A stretch of DNA of 64,000 nucleotides from Oceanicaulis sp. HLUCCA04. Lineage in GTDB: Bacteria; Pseudomonadota; Alphaproteobacteria; Caulobacterales; Maricaulaceae. The position numbers were made by a program, and so were the translations under genes. Shown here piece after piece: positions 46,857 to 55,621 of this stretch. The notes beneath the pieces were generated by a model. It saw only the letters and a program-made list of their open reading frames with translations, did not search any database and was not told the DNA's origin. The stretch lies in the NCBI GenBank assembly GCA_001314625.1, contig LJSH01000001.1, forward strand, positions 496,001 to 560,000, given 5' to 3'. Position 1 is the stretch's first letter. Each line of letters begins with the position of its first letter.

Positions 46857-47907
46857 ACTCCGTCCTTGCCGCCAGCCACGCCGTAAAGCCAGCCATCAAA
46901 AACAGCGCAATCGCGCCGCCCTGGTGGGCCAGCGACAGGTGTAGCGGCGAGGCCGATACCAGCGTCCAGATGCCCAGCCCGACTTGCCCGGCGATCAGAA
47001 CCGGCAGGACCGTTCCGGCGCGTATGAGGTCGCCCTGTCCGCTTCGCCAGAGCCGGAATGCCAGTACCGCGCCCAGCACGCCCAGAGCATAGCCGGTCCA
47101 GCGGTGCTGGAACTGCACCGCGGGCAGGCTTTCAAACACGGCCCGCCAGACCGGCAGATCAGAGAGATAGCCTTGCGGGAAGAGCTGGCCTTCAAATCCT
47201 GGCCAGGTCGTGAAGATACGTCCGGCCCCGGTGCCGGCCACCAGCGCGCCGAGCGCAATCTGGAACAGAACAGCACCCCAGAACACCCCCGCCAGCGTGA
47301 ACAGTCTGCCACGCTTGAGGATTTCGGTTTTGCCATAGCGCAGCTCCAGCGCGGTCCACAGCGTCAGCCCCAGAATGGTGAATGCCATGATCAGGTGCGT
47401 CGCCAGCCTGTACTGGCTGACCGATACGCGCTCTGTCAGGCCGGACGCCACCATCCACCAGCCGATAGCACCCTGCAGCCCGCCCAGCGCAAACAGCACC
47501 CACAAACGTGTCTGCAAACGCTGGGGCACACGGCGCGTGAACAGGAAAAACGCAAATGGCACCGCGAACGCAAAGCCCAGGAAACGCCCAAGCTGGCGAT
47601 GGCCCCACTCCCACCAGTAGATGAACTGGAACTCGGCCATGCTCATCCCGCGATTTTGCAGCTGGTATTGGGGGATCTGGCGGTACTTCTCCAGCTCCGC
47701 CTCCCAGCCCTGCGCCGTCATCGGAGGGATCGCGCCCGTGACAGGGCGCCACTCGGTAATGGACAGGCCAGACCCTGTCAGACGCGTCGCCCCGCCCACG
47801 ACGATCATCGCAATTACCAGAAGGGCGATGGTCACCAGCCACCAGAACATGGCCCGGCTGGTGCCTTCTTGGGTGAACGGGCGCGCGAGCGCGGTCTTGG
47901 CAGACAT
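46840..47907 (-). CDS. ctaA: Heme A synthase (COX15/CtaA type 2)
   Basis: Converts heme O to heme A for cytochrome aa3 oxidase. 355 residues, eight helices in two four-helix halves. Motifs: 'VVGGATRLTGSGLSITEWRPVTGAIPP', 'YWWEWGHRQLGRFLGFAF' and, in the second half, 'FQHRWTGYALGV' and 'LSLAHQGGAIALFL', carrying heme-ligand histidines. The ATG at 47907 is used because the ORF-track N-terminus is Arg/Pro-rich and unlike family members. Overlap of 17 bp with the convergent lipoprotein gene. Other cox genes are outside the window. Confidence 0.93.
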   Translation of the reverse strand: MSAKTALARPFTQEGTSRAMFWWLVTIALLVIAMIVVGGATRLTGSGLSITEWRPVTGAIPPMTAQGWEAELEKYRQIPQYQLQNRGMSMAEFQFIYWWEWGHRQLGRFLGFAFAVPFAFFLFTRRVPQRLQTRLWVLFALGGLQGAIGWWMVASGLTERVSVSQYRLATHLIMAFTILGLTLWTALELRYGKTEILKRGRLFTLAGVFWGAVLFQIALGALVAGTGAGRIFTTWPGFEGQLFPQGYLSDLPVWRAVFESLPAVQFQHRWTGYALGVLGAVLAFRLWRSGQGDLIRAGTVLPVLIAGQVGLGIWTLVSASPLHLSLAHQGGAIALFLMAGFTAWLAARTEFTPAR

Positions 47908-48082
47908 GGCAGTCCTCTGGACGGGTGTCGGTGGCCAGCTAGATATCCTTTTGTCAGCGCGCCGCAAGCAATGCGCGCGCATTCGCCGCGCACCGGCGGA
48001 CCTGCAAGCCGAAATTCGGGGCTGGCGTATGGCGCGGCCTCAGCCTAACCTTGACGTAAACGTAAACGGGAGGAGACCCATC

Positions 48083-49261
48083 ATGTCCCTGGAAACATTC
48101 CGCAAGGAGACCCGCGACTGGCTTGAAGCCAACTGTCCGCCGGGCATGCGCGTGCCCGCCAAGGGCGAAGCCGATATCTGCTGGGGCGGACGCAATTGGA
48201 CCTTTGCCAGTGATGACCAGCGCATCTGGCTGGAGCGCATGGCGGAGCGCGGCTGGACCGTGCCTACATGGCCGAAAGAATATGGCGGCGGCGGACTGTC
48301 CAAGGAAGAGGCCTTCATCCTCAAGGAAGAAATGAAGGCGATGAAAGCGCGCTCTCCGCTGGACTCCTTCGGCATCTGGATGCTTGGCCCGGCCCTTCTG
48401 AAATACGGCACCGAAGAGCAAAAGCGTGAGCACCTGCCAAAAATCGCGCGCGGCGAGATCCGCTGGTGTCAGGGCTATTCAGAGCCGGGTGCCGGTTCAG
48501 ACCTCGCCAGCCTTCGCACCAAGGGCGTGCTGGACGGCGATGAGTATATCGTCAACGGCCAGAAAGTGTGGACCTCCTACGCCGACAAGTCCGACTGGAT
48601 TTTTGCGCTGGTGCGCACCGAAGCCGACGCGCCGAAACATCTGGGCATCTCCTTTATCCTGATCGACATGGATACGCCCGGCGTCTCCACCAAGCCGATC
48701 AAGCTGATCTCGGGTAAATCGCCCTTCTGCGAGACCTTCTTCGACGATGCGCGCGCCAAGGTGTCCAACGTGGTAGGCCGGCCCGGACAGGGCTGGGAGA
48801 TTGCAAAATATCTTCTGAGCCACGAACGCGCCGGCATCGTATCCGACGCCGTCTCAGGCGGGCTGAACCCGGTAGGGGCAGCGCATCTGGCAGGCGAAGT
48901 CGACGAGAAGGGCCAGATCGCCGATCCGATCCTGCGCGGCGATGTCGCCCGCCTGACCATCGACGCGCTGGCGTTTGAAGCCACGCTGCGCCGGGTCAAG
49001 GACGAGGCCGACAAGGGCGAAGGAGTAGGCGCGAAAGCCTCTATCCTGAAATATGTCGGCACCGAGCTGAACAAGCGCCGCCACGAGCTGAACATGTCCG
49101 CGCTCGGCTCGGACGGCCTGTTGTGGGAAGGCGAGAAGGAAGAAGACGGCGAGGCCGCCCGGTCCTGGCTGCGCAGCCGCGCCAACTCCATCGAAGGCGG
49201 CACCAGCGAGATCCAGCTCAATATCGTCGCCAAGCGCGTGCTTGAGCTTCCCGGCACCTGA
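48083..49261 (+). CDS. Acyl-CoA dehydrogenase family protein (larger of an adjacent pair)
   Basis: Flavoenzyme of 392 residues introducing a 2,3-double bond in an acyl-CoA. The ACAD middle domain is 'CQGYSEPGAGSDLASLRTKGVLDGDEYIVNGQKVWTSYA'. The C-terminal helical domain holds 'LRSRANSIEGGTSEIQLNIVAKRVL', the FAD-contacting end. The ATG at 48083 follows a strong GGGAGGAG. The 546-aa ORF-track version begins on the opposite strand of ctaA and is wrong. Arrangement with the next gene recalls the PimC/PimD pair. The true substrate is not evident. Confidence 0.9.
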   Translation: MSLETFRKETRDWLEANCPPGMRVPAKGEADICWGGRNWTFASDDQRIWLERMAERGWTVPTWPKEYGGGGLSKEEAFILKEEMKAMKARSPLDSFGIWMLGPALLKYGTEEQKREHLPKIARGEIRWCQGYSEPGAGSDLASLRTKGVLDGDEYIVNGQKVWTSYADKSDWIFALVRTEADAPKHLGISFILIDMDTPGVSTKPIKLISGKSPFCETFFDDARAKVSNVVGRPGQGWEIAKYLLSHERAGIVSDAVSGGLNPVGAAHLAGEVDEKGQIADPILRGDVARLTIDALAFEATLRRVKDEADKGEGVGAKASILKYVGTELNKRRHELNMSALGSDGLLWEGEKEEDGEAARSWLRSRANSIEGGTSEIQLNIVAKRVLELPGT

Positions 49262-49284
49262 TTTTCAATAAGGCATTAAAACTC

Positions 49285-50409
49285 ATGAGCTTTGTACTGA
49301 ACGACGAAGAACAGATGCTGCGTGACAGCGCGCGCAGCTTCCTGTCCGAAACCGCGCCTGTCACGGCATTCCGCAAACTGCGCGACGAAAACAATGCCGA
49401 CGGCTTCTCGCGCGAACTTTGGGCCGCGATGGCCGAAATGGGCTGGACCGGCGTGCTGGTGGAAGAGGATCATGGCGGCGTCGATCTGGGCGTCTCCGCT
49501 GCCGGCCTGCTGCTGCAGGAGATGGGCCGCACCCTGACCCCCTCGCCTTTCCTGTCCACAGCCGTGCTGGCCGCGACCGCCTTGCGCGTGGCGGGCAGCG
49601 AAGCTCAAAAATCGGCCTGGCTGCCGAAAATCGTCGCGGGAGAAACCGTGATCGGTTTTGCTGTGGACGAACGCGCCCGGCACAACCCCGAACACATCGC
49701 GACGACAGCGAAGAAACAGGGCAATGGTCTCGTTCTCAACGGCACCAAGCGTTTTGTCGCCAATGGTGCTGCCGCTGACGCCATCATCGTAGTAGCGCGC
49801 AATGATGATGGTGCGCCCTGCCTGGTGCTGGTCGATTGCCATCACAAAGGCGTCAGCCGCACCGCCCGCCGCACCGTCGACAGCCATCTGCCCGCAGACT
49901 TCACATTCGACAATGTCCAGCTGGACGGCGACGCCCTGCTGGATGCCGCCGAAGACACAGCTGGCGCGATAAGGCACGTTCTCGATGTGGGCCGGGCCTG
50001 CGTGGCCGCCGAGAGCCTGGGCGTGGCCGAACAGGCCTTCGATGTCACCATTGATTACATCAAGGAACGCGAACAGTTCGGCGTGCCCATCGCGAGCTTT
50101 CAAGGGTTGCAACACCGCGCCGCGCACTTGCTCTCGGAGATCGAGATGGCGCGCTCCATCGTGCTCAAGGCCCTGCGCACGCTCGATGAAACCCCCTCTC
50201 AGGCCCCGATCTGGGCCGCTGCCGCCAAAGCCAAGGCAACCGCCGTTTCCCGCTTTGCCACATCAGAAGGCATCCAGATGTTTGGCGGAGTCGGCATGAC
50301 GGACGAGTACGATATCGGCCTGTATTACAAGCGCGCGCAGGCCGCTGGCGAGTTCCTCGGCGATGATGCCTGGGGCGCAGGCCAGGTGGCCAAGCTCTCG
50401 GGGTATTAG
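49285..50409 (+). CDS. Acyl-CoA dehydrogenase family protein (smaller partner, PimD-like)
   Basis: 374 residues with the ACAD fold but weaker motifs. It has an N-terminal helical domain ('LNDEEQMLRDSARSFLSETAP'), 'GWTGVLVEEDHGGVDLGVSAAG', a middle beta domain ('GNGLVLNGTKRFVANGAAAD') and a C-terminal domain ('QMFGGVGMTDEYDIGLYYKRAQ'). Together with the preceding gene, 23 bp away, it probably forms an alpha2beta2 enzyme. Paired dehydrogenases of this kind act on pimeloyl-CoA, steroid side chains and other unusual acyl groups, so the substrate is left open. Confidence 0.88.
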   Translation: MSFVLNDEEQMLRDSARSFLSETAPVTAFRKLRDENNADGFSRELWAAMAEMGWTGVLVEEDHGGVDLGVSAAGLLLQEMGRTLTPSPFLSTAVLAATALRVAGSEAQKSAWLPKIVAGETVIGFAVDERARHNPEHIATTAKKQGNGLVLNGTKRFVANGAAADAIIVVARNDDGAPCLVLVDCHHKGVSRTARRTVDSHLPADFTFDNVQLDGDALLDAAEDTAGAIRHVLDVGRACVAAESLGVAEQAFDVTIDYIKEREQFGVPIASFQGLQHRAAHLLSEIEMARSIVLKALRTLDETPSQAPIWAAAAKAKATAVSRFATSEGIQMFGGVGMTDEYDIGLYYKRAQAAGEFLGDDAWGAGQVAKLSGY

Positions 50410-50430
50410 CGCTGCCAGCCCTCCCTCGTC

Positions 50431-50510
50431 GCTCCCGCGCAGGCGGGAGCCCAGAGATAATTGGCCCATGCCGATGACATGCCTTTCTGGATTCCCGCCT
50501 GCGCGGGAAT
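50431..50510. repeat. REPIN-like pair of inverted palindromic repeats
   Basis: GCTCCCGC-GCAG-GCGGGAGC (50431-50450) and ATTCCCGC-CTGC-GCGGGAAT (50491-50510) are hairpins whose flanks match in opposite orientation: CGTCgCTCCCGC...CCAG against CGTCaTTCCCGC...CCAG on the other strand. Two REP units facing each other 40 bp apart form a REPIN. It lies between acyl-CoA dehydrogenase and PqiA-like genes. Confidence 0.78.
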
Positions 50511-50678
50511 GACGATGGATGGGATTGGCTGCGGACCTATGAGCCCTCTCGGGCCGCGTTGCGGCCCACAAGCGCGACCGCGCGCCCGAGCTCATGCGAA
50601 GAGCGACGGGGCGGATGCCCCGGAGCATCAAGGAAAATCGCCCCCGTTCCGCCACAATCTCCCCGGACGCTGTTAACC

Positions 50679-51200
50679 ATGAGCGGGCAGGACGATCTTC
50701 AGATTAGGGATGAGCCTCACGGCACGGGCGGCGCGCTGGCCCGCGCCTTCCTGATCCTTGGCGTCGTTCTCTTCCCGCCTGGCATCATGCTGCCCCTGTT
50801 CGAGGCGCAGAGCCTTCTCGTCTTCAAGGTCAGCTATTCCATCCTCGACACGATTGCCGCCCTGATCGGCGCGCGCGAGCCTGTGCTGGCGCTCCTGATC
50901 GCGACCTTCTCGCTCGGCACGCCGCTCTTGAAGGTCTCCATGCTTATAACCATCCACCGGATGGCACCCTCGCGCGTCAGTCCGGTGGCCATGCGCTGGA
51001 TCGAGCTCTTGGGCAAATGGTCCTTCACCGATGTGGTGGTCGTCGCGCTGGCCATCGTGATCTGGTCGAACGAGGCGCTGTCCACCGCTGCCAGCCAGCC
51101 CGGCCTGTGGTTCTTCGCCGCCAGCGCGCTCAGCCTAATGCTCGCCTCCGGCGTAATGGCGCGTGATTTGAGGGAGCGGGGTGCGGGGCAAGCTAGCTGA
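50679..51200 (+). CDS. PqiA-family (paraquat-inducible protein A) membrane protein
   Basis: 173 residues with about four helices. The PqiA hallmark is 'MRWIELLGKWSFTDVVVVALAIVIW' (conserved E-L-x-G-K-W-S-x-x-D-V), preceded by 'FPPGIMLPLFEAQSLLVFKVSYSILDTI'. It is about one PqiA half, shorter than the E. coli protein of about 400 residues. PqiA-type proteins belong to MCE lipid-transport systems, but no mce-domain gene is adjacent. The ATG at 50679 is taken because the 40 codons before it in the ORF track are low-quality and overlap the repeat region. Ribosome site unclear. Confidence 0.85.
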   Translation: MSGQDDLQIRDEPHGTGGALARAFLILGVVLFPPGIMLPLFEAQSLLVFKVSYSILDTIAALIGAREPVLALLIATFSLGTPLLKVSMLITIHRMAPSRVSPVAMRWIELLGKWSFTDVVVVALAIVIWSNEALSTAASQPGLWFFAASALSLMLASGVMARDLRERGAGQAS

Positions 51201-51247
51201 CGCTGGCCCAGCCTTGACAGCAAAACGCAAGCCTTCAATGTCCCGAA

Positions 51248-52111
51248 ATGACCTTCTTTATCCAGACCGACCAGTCCGGCATTCCGTACAGCCATTATGG
51301 CCAGTACGACGACAAAACTATCGGCACACAAGTTAGCTCGCTGTATGTTGCAGAGAATGGCTTGAGGGCGTGGAACAGATATCTGCGTGCACCGGACGAG
51401 AAAGAGGTACTGATCAGCGGGCGATGGCACCGGGTCCTGAAAAACCCTGAGAATGACCCTTCCAACACAACAGCGGCAGAGCGCGTTGTCCTCGCGTGCG
51501 CCAACTGGTTGGAACACAATGTCTCATCACGACAAGGGTTTCTGGCGTGGGAATATCCCTACCCGATGTCGTTTCGGACACCGCCCCACTGGATATCCGG
51601 GCACTCCCAGGTAGTTGGCTTACAGCTCCTTGAGCGAGCAGGCAGAACGGATCTCTTCGAGCCCCTTCTCCAAGCGCTGGAGGTGCCAGTGGACAATGGG
51701 GGTATTGCTGAACATCTCGATCCCAGCGCGATATGGTTTGAAAAGTTCGCGCACCCCGAAAATGAGCGGCCAAAGATTCTCAATGGCCACCTGTTTGCGG
51801 TGATTGGCCTGTTTGACCTGGCAGACCGAACGGGACGCAACCACATAAGAACATTGGCAGAAAAAGGCCTCGAAGCGGCGCGGCTTTTAATGCCAAAATT
51901 CGATCTTGGCGGCTGGACAGGTTACAGTATCCACGGAAAGCCCGCGTCCCAGCATTATCATGATGTCGTGGTGGAGCAGCTCTCCCTCTTGTCGCCACAC
52001 GCTGACTGGGTGCAGACGTGGCATGACAAATTCAAGGGTTACCGTTTCTCCAAGAAGCTTCGCAAAGCTTGGAAGAGCCAGCGGGCCAAGGCCGGCAGCG
52101 CGCCAGGCTGA
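51248..52111 (+). CDS. D-glucuronyl C5-epimerase C-terminal-domain protein
   Basis: 287 residues. The second half matches the glucuronyl C5-epimerase catalytic domain in order: 'PPHWISGHSQVVGLQLLERA', 'RPKILNGHLFAVIGLFDLADRTG', 'LLMPKFDLGGWTGYSIHGKPASQHYHDVVVEQLSLLS'. The N-terminal part keeps the 'VAENGLRAWNRYL' helix seen in bacterial homologues. Such enzymes convert glucuronate to iduronate in heparosan-like chains, or do related uronate epimerisation. No signal peptide, so it is cytoplasmic or acts on lipid-linked sugar. Codon use is visibly less GC-rich than neighbours, and it ends 15 bp from the 3' end of tRNA-Arg, hinting at acquisition. Confidence 0.82.
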   Translation: MTFFIQTDQSGIPYSHYGQYDDKTIGTQVSSLYVAENGLRAWNRYLRAPDEKEVLISGRWHRVLKNPENDPSNTTAAERVVLACANWLEHNVSSRQGFLAWEYPYPMSFRTPPHWISGHSQVVGLQLLERAGRTDLFEPLLQALEVPVDNGGIAEHLDPSAIWFEKFAHPENERPKILNGHLFAVIGLFDLADRTGRNHIRTLAEKGLEAARLLMPKFDLGGWTGYSIHGKPASQHYHDVVVEQLSLLSPHADWVQTWHDKFKGYRFSKKLRKAWKSQRAKAGSAPG

Positions 52112-52125
52112 AACATTTTGAACAA

Positions 52126-52202
52126 TGGCGACCCCGGCAGGATTCGAACCTGCGACCATTCGCTTAGAAGGCGAGCGCTCTATCCAGCTGAGCTACGGGG
52201 TC
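52126..52202 (-). tRNA. tRNA-Arg (UCU)
   Basis: A 77-nt minus-strand cloverleaf with encoded CCA. The acceptor GACCCCG pairs with CGGGGTC, the T arm has GGTTCGAATCC, and the anticodon loop CTTCTAA reads TCT. Confidence 0.96.
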
Positions 52203-52237
52203 AATCATGTCTGCCGGAGACTGCAGCAAGACCGCGG

Positions 52238-52543
52238 TCAGTGCGACCAGGGCTCCTTGCGGTCGGCGGCAAAGTTGGACGCGTAGGATTTGATGCGCCG
52301 CGTGGTCTCGCGTGCCTCGCGGACCTGGAAGGCAATTCCGTAGCGCTTGGCGTAGGCCACCGCCTCATCGCGCGTGTCGAAGGACAGATGCACCTGACGG
52401 CGTGTATCACCCGATCCCGCCCAGCCCATCAGCGGATCTGGCCGCTTGGCCTGTGCCGGTTCGAACTCCAGCACCCAGGCCTTTGTCCGGGCACGGCCGG
52501 ACTGCATGGCATTTCGCGAAGGCTGATAGATACGTGCAAACAT
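52238..52543 (-). CDS. NDUFS4-like ETC complex I accessory subunit
   Basis: 101 residues, homologous to the mitochondrial 18-kDa (AQDQ/NDUFS4) subunit that stabilises the NADH-binding arm of complex I. Features: '[29 protein letters not shown]', then '[35 protein letters not shown]', and the terminal '[17 protein letters not shown]'. The ATG at 52543 follows GAGG, and earlier in-frame codons overlap tRNA-Pro. It lies between two tRNA genes, far from the nuo operon, as is usual for this subunit in alphaproteobacteria. It presumably joins the complex I encoded at 10-26 kb. Confidence 0.93.
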   Translation of the reverse strand: MFARIYQPSRNAMQSGRARTKAWVLEFEPAQAKRPDPLMGWAGSGDTRRQVHLSFDTRDEAVAYAKRYGIAFQVREARETTRRIKSYASNFAADRKEPWSH

Positions 52544-52595
52544 CCCTGCCTCTTTCCTCGCTCGGCCGGCTTGGGACCCGGCCGTCATCCAATGC

Positions 52596-52672
52596 TGGTC
52601 GGGGCGGCAAGATTCGAACTTGCGACCCTCTGCTCCCAAAGCAGATGCGCTACCAGGCTGCGCTACGCCCCG
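52596..52672 (-). tRNA. tRNA-Pro (UGG)
   Basis: A 77-nt minus-strand cloverleaf with encoded CCA. The acceptor CGGGGCG pairs with CGCCCCG, and the anticodon loop TTTGGGA reads TGG. Confidence 0.95.
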
Positions 52673-52729
52673 AATTTCGTGTGCATCGTTTAGGCAAAGC
52701 CGTGCGGCTAGGCAAGGCCGGGACGCGCC

Positions 52730-53341
52730 CTACTCCGTAGCGGCCTCGCCGGTCTCGTCCGCCGCGTCCCCGGCGGCGTCATCGTCCGATTGCGCGTCCG
52801 TTTCCTCAGCGTCCGCGTCAGCCTCAGGCGCCTGCGTGTCCTCGGTCACCTCGGTGCCAAACAGGGAGTGGCGCACCAGATCGCCGGGCGCAATGCCCGT
52901 CTCGGCGGCGCGCCCGCCGACAATCTCGAGCACGGCCAGAACCGGGAAGTCAGACGGCATGGAGCGGCGCGAATAGGGCTGCGCATTGGCGACGATCTTG
53001 GCGATCGTGCCATCCTCGCGAATGAAGAGAATGTCCAGCGGGATCATCGTATTGGCCATCCAGATGGAAACCGGACGCACAATTTCGAAGTCGAACAGCA
53101 TCGCCGCGTCCGGCTCCATCGATTCGCGATACATCATCCCGCGGGTGCGCGACGCTTCGGTGTCGGCAATCTCGGCGATGAACTCCACCGGGCCTTGCGT
53201 GGTCTCGATAATGACCGGGTCTGGCCCGCCATATTCGACCACCGCATCAGGCGCGGACGGATCGGTCTGGGCGAACGCCGTGGCGAAAAGGGCAAGCGCC
53301 AGGAAAGGCGCGGCGGACAGGATGAAGCGTGCTGTTTTCAT
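52730..53341 (-). CDS. DUF192 family exported protein with acidic tail
   Basis: 203 residues from ATG 53341. A signal peptide ('[20 protein letters not shown]') precedes the DUF192 domain (about residues 40-150) with its hallmark '[20 protein letters not shown]', '[22 protein letters not shown]' and '[19 protein letters not shown]'. The last 35 or so residues are almost purely Asp/Glu/Ala and are probably disordered. Members are predicted periplasmic and often surface in metal-related contexts, but the function is unresolved. It is divergent from ppa with 171 bp between the starts. Confidence 0.88.
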   Translation of the reverse strand: MKTARFILSAAPFLALALFATAFAQTDPSAPDAVVEYGGPDPVIIETTQGPVEFIAEIADTEASRTRGMMYRESMEPDAAMLFDFEIVRPVSIWMANTMIPLDILFIREDGTIAKIVANAQPYSRRSMPSDFPVLAVLEIVGGRAAETGIAPGDLVRHSLFGTEVTEDTQAPEADADAEETDAQSDDDAAGDAADETGEAATE

Positions 53342-53512
53342 GTCTGCCAAGCTAGCCAAGGCGCGCCCGGCGCGCAATCGCTCATGCAGGCGAGCGCACC
53401 GGCTTTATTGTGCAGTGCAAAAGACGGCTTGCCTCGCGCGCTCAAGCCGTTATCACACCGCCCGAAACCCGAGCCACCGCAGCGTCGATTTACGGACAGA
53501 AGGCCTTCTCCC

Positions 53513-54040
53513 ATGCGCATCGACAAGATTTCTGCCGGCGAGAATCCGCCGTCCGATATCAACGTGATCATTGAGGTTCCCGTAGGCGGCGAGCCGGTCA
53601 AATACGAGATGGACAAGGCCTCCGGCACTGTCTTTGTGGACCGCTTCCTGCACACGCCGATGCGCTATCCGTGCAATTACGGCTTTATGCCGCACACCCT
53701 GTCCGAGGACGGCGACCCCATTGACGTGATGGTGCTGGGCCAGACCACGCTGGTGCCCGGCTGTGTGGTCCGCGCGCGCCCTATTGGCGTGCTGATGATG
53801 GAAGATGAAAGCGGGATGGACGAGAAAATCCTCGCCTGCCCGCATCCCAAGCTGACACCGCTCTACGACGATATCATCGAGTACACCGACGTCACCAAGG
53901 CGCAGATCATGCGCATCACCCACTTCTTCGAGCACTACAAGGATCTGGAGCCCAACAAATGGGTGAAGATCACCGGCTGGGCCGACAAGGCCCGCGCAGA
54001 AGAGCTGATCCTGGCGTCGCTGGAACGGGTAAAGGGCTGA
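53513..54040 (+). CDS. ppa: Inorganic pyrophosphatase (family I)
   Basis: Hydrolyses pyrophosphate from biosynthesis. 175 residues, the standard soluble family I length. The active-site signature is '[11 protein letters not shown]', and '[26 protein letters not shown]' with '[16 protein letters not shown]' near the end are typical. The 416-aa ORF-track frame begins antisense to DUF192, so the true start is ATG 53513 ([21 protein letters not shown]). Sixty-five bp separate it from the LOG gene. Confidence 0.96.
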   Translation: MRIDKISAGENPPSDINVIIEVPVGGEPVKYEMDKASGTVFVDRFLHTPMRYPCNYGFMPHTLSEDGDPIDVMVLGQTTLVPGCVVRARPIGVLMMEDESGMDEKILACPHPKLTPLYDDIIEYTDVTKAQIMRITHFFEHYKDLEPNKWVKITGWADKARAEELILASLERVKG

Positions 54041-54105
54041 CAAACCCCTTTCGCGCCGCCGTGCGCGTGTGCTGGTATCGGTATCCGCAAGAAGGCTGGA
54101 TACCG

Positions 54106-54945
54106 ATGAAGAAGACCGAGTTTGTCAGCGAAACCCTGCCGGGCGACCCGGTGGAGGCATACAACAACCCCGACTTCATGGGGTCACCGGATGCACGCCC
54201 GCTGCGCATTCTGGCCGAATATCTCTATCCGAAAAAGCAGTTCGAAGCTCACAAGGTCGATGACACGATCTTGTTCTTCGGCTCGGCGCGCATCCCCGCC
54301 AAGGACGATGCCGACGCCGCGCTGGAGGCGGCCCGCAAGGCGGGCACTGACACCGCGCCAGCCGAACGTGGCGTCTTCATGTCGCAATATTACGAAGCGG
54401 CACGCGAGCTGGCCCGGCGCCTGACGGAGTGGTCGCTCAACCTCGAAGACTGCCATGGGCGCCGTTTCGTGATCTGCACAGGCGCAGGTCCGGGCATCAT
54501 GGAAGCGGCAAATCGTGGCGCGCGCGATGCGGGCGGGGAAACCATCGGGCTGGGCATTACCCTGCCCAAGGAAGAGCAGAATAACCCTTACGTCACGGCG
54601 GAGCTCAATTTCGAGTTCCACTATTTCTTCACCCGCAAATTCTGGTTCCTCTACCCGGCCAAGGCGCTGGTGCTGATGCCAGGCGGGTTCGGTACGCTGG
54701 ACGAGCTGTTTGAGACGCTGACACTGTTACAGACCCGCAAGATGAAAAAGCGCCTGCCCGTGGTGCTGTTCGGGTCAGAATACTGGGACAAGGTGCTCAA
54801 TCTGGAGGCGCTGGCCGATTTCGGGGCCATCAATCACGCCGATCTGGACCTGATCTACCGCACCGACAGTGTCGAGGACGCCTACACGTATATTGTCGAC
54901 GAGCTGTGCAAGTACGCCCTGCCCAATCCCGGCAAGGGCATGTGA
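54106..54945 (+). CDS. LOG family protein (TIGR00730-type, cytokinin phosphoribohydrolase-like)
   Basis: 279 residues. Rossmann-like fold with 'ILFFGSARIPAKDDADAALEAARKAG', 'VICTGAGPGIMEAANRGARDAGGETIGLGI' and the diagnostic 'LMPGGFGTLDELFETLTLLQTRK' (PGGxGTxxE). Small LOG proteins cleave nucleoside monophosphates to base and ribose 5-phosphate. This longer form, about 90 residues over the minimal type, resembles the PpnN/type II group in part. The ATG at 54106 is chosen because earlier codons overlap ppa. Cellular role is probably nucleotide salvage or stress response. Confidence 0.9.
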   Translation: MKKTEFVSETLPGDPVEAYNNPDFMGSPDARPLRILAEYLYPKKQFEAHKVDDTILFFGSARIPAKDDADAALEAARKAGTDTAPAERGVFMSQYYEAARELARRLTEWSLNLEDCHGRRFVICTGAGPGIMEAANRGARDAGGETIGLGITLPKEEQNNPYVTAELNFEFHYFFTRKFWFLYPAKALVLMPGGFGTLDELFETLTLLQTRKMKKRLPVVLFGSEYWDKVLNLEALADFGAINHADLDLIYRTDSVEDAYTYIVDELCKYALPNPGKGM

Positions 54946-54953
54946 TCTGCGGA

Positions 54954-55598
54954 TTATTCGGCCTGCTCTGCCAGCCGGGCTTCCAATTGTTCAATCAGCG
55001 CGAGTTGGTAGAAATCGCCCGTCTGGCTGCGCGCCCGTTCGAGAAAGCCGGCCATCTCGCCGGTGTCGATATGCGGTGCGTCAGGCGGGCAATCCTCGAA
55101 CGCGCCGCTCAGGACGTAATGGGGAAACCCGATAAGGCCTGCCTGGCGGCCCGCCCGGGCTGAGCGCCGGACCAGTTCACCGCCATAGCATGCGTCGGCC
55201 GGCCGCCCATCCCAGCCGGTGATGCGGATATAGCCGATCACGAACAGTGACTGGGGGTAGCCCGCCCGTAACGCCGCTGACCGATACTCATCCCCCTCGC
55301 TGTGCTGGCCGGCGTAACCGTGAACGCGGGCCAGCTGGTAATTCAGACGCGGATTGGCGGGGTCGGCTGCAACCGCTTCGTGACAGGCGGCAAGCGCCGC
55401 GTCGATATCGACGCTGCTCTGGGGAATGCCCTGACTGACCCGTTCGGGGTCATCGGGGTGGGAGGCCAGCTCGTCGCAGCGCGTGACATCGCGGCTGAAG
55501 GCCTCTCGTTGGTAGTTCCCGATTTCAGCCAGATCGACCGCGTGCGGGCCGAACGCCAGCCCGGCCGCCAGAAACAGGCCGGTCAACGACAAATCCAT
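54954..55598 (-). CDS. Exported TPR/Sel1-like repeat protein, unknown function
   Basis: 214 residues from ATG 55598 (ribosome site AGGAGAG). The signal peptide is 'LSLTGLFLAAGLAFGPHA'. The mature part has 'DIDAALAACHEAVAADPANPRLNYQLARVHGYAGQHSEGDEYRSAALRAGYPQSLFVIGYI', a TPR/Sel1-type helical repeat pattern, with several cysteines (four or more) that may form disulfides in the periplasm. It is convergent with the LOG gene, 8 bp apart. Partner unknown. Confidence 0.78.
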   Translation of the reverse strand: MDLSLTGLFLAAGLAFGPHAVDLAEIGNYQREAFSRDVTRCDELASHPDDPERVSQGIPQSSVDIDAALAACHEAVAADPANPRLNYQLARVHGYAGQHSEGDEYRSAALRAGYPQSLFVIGYIRITGWDGRPADACYGGELVRRSARAGRQAGLIGFPHYVLSGAFEDCPPDAPHIDTGEMAGFLERARSQTGDFYQLALIEQLEARLAEQAE

Positions 55599-55621
55599 GG
55601 CGCTCTCTCCTGAAACGCAAA

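Noticed and set aside
47621-48082. N-terminal extension of the first acyl-CoA dehydrogenase
   Set aside because: Antisense to ctaA; true start follows GGGAGGAG at 48083.
50679-50686. TTAACCAT-like CtrA half-site at the PqiA-like start
   Set aside because: Single half-site overlapping the start codon with no partner at N7; expected by chance.
52790-53512. N-terminal extension of pyrophosphatase
   Set aside because: Antisense to DUF192; pyrophosphatase family starts at MRIDKI.
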